Positions 63,935-64,000 of a stretch of DNA of 64,000 nt are shown here, one piece after another. Below the pieces are notes generated by a model that was not told where the DNA came from, ran no database searches, and worked only from the letters and a program-made list of their open reading frames with translations. The position numbers and the translations under genes were made by a program. Origin of the DNA: Microbulbifer sp. ALW1 (GTDB lineage Bacteria > Pseudomonadota > Gammaproteobacteria > Pseudomonadales > Cellvibrionaceae); the NCBI RefSeq assembly GCF_009903625.1, contig NZ_CP047569.1:3326501-3390500 (forward strand). The letters run 5' to 3'. Position 1 is the first letter of the stretch; each line of letters starts with the position of its first letter.

Positions 63935-64000
63935 ATTCAGCTCCGAAATTAACTCTTATCAGTACACATCTGGATCATTGTTTATTGTTATTCCAGCTCT

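Noticed and set aside
61964-63952. 662-codon open frame on the forward strand opposite ppiD
   Set aside because: It starts inside the mltD-ppiD terminator and is antisense to a clear PpiD. The product is His/Arg/Leu-rich without domain features.

Overview
The window reads as the chromosome of a free-living, probably marine, gammaproteobacterium of the Cellvibrionales/Pseudomonadales type, with Microbulbifer-like organisms as my best guess. The basis is the gene content and order: cysS-glnS-ppiB-lpxH, acnB, the fimL-nudC-sohB group, nhaB, dnaQ-rnhA-methyltransferase-gloB-mltD and ppiD lie close together, much as I recall them in Pseudomonas aeruginosa. Most of the window is visibly G+C-rich and densely coded on both strands. 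I see no rRNA, convincing tRNA, CRISPR array, transposase or prophage.

Layout. 1-458 is the N-terminal part of a JetA/MksF-type protein (Wadjet or MksBEF condensin), whose partners would lie outside the window to the left. 485-6562 is housekeeping: a small lipoprotein, cysS, glnS, ppiB, lpxH and a saccharopine-dehydrogenase-like protein. 6765-10234 is an inorganic-carbon module: a beta-carbonic anhydrase and a SulP transporter divergent from a LysR regulator. 10291-14010 holds miaE, a distant Tus (replication terminator) homologue, a four-helix-bundle protein, a YegS-type lipid kinase and a DUF1289 protein. 14404-17019 is acnB.

17240-20269 is a sharply AT-rich two-gene AlgI/AlgX-like O-acetylation cassette that looks acquired. 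It is followed by two overlapping genes of unknown function (20488-21389), a GIY-YIG-like protein with a basic tail (21479-22048), a DUF72 protein, a DUF2141-MipA fusion and an exported KatG. 26921-31844 is a translationally coupled RND efflux pair plus an ExoD-like gene. 32806-35167 is the ahpC-ahpF peroxide system, with a candidate OxyR site upstream and an unusual 115-base structured inverted repeat between the two genes.

38421-44838 is a divergent sulfide-response locus: a BigR/SqrR-like ArsR regulator with two Cys residues 66 positions apart, a 9-8-9 operator-like palindrome, an MBL persulfide-dioxygenase-like enzyme, a DUF442 sulfurtransferase-like protein, two YeeE/YedE half-transporters and two paralogous SulP transporters at its outer ends. 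From 45008 to the end come a UvrD-type helicase, a patatin-like lipase with a DUF4919 lipoprotein, an AcuI/YhdH reductase, sohB, a membrane protein, nudC, fimL, nhaB, dnaQ, rnhA, a methyltransferase, gloB, mltD and ppiD.

Themes across the window: oxidative stress (exported KatG, AhpC/F), reactive-sulfur handling, anion transport (three SulP proteins), and short tandem duplications that keep appearing at gene ends or in protein linkers. The most interesting items are the Tus homologue without a recognisable Ter site, the BigR locus bracketed by SulP paralogues, the structured repeat inside ahpCF, and the unexplained genes between 20488 and 22048.
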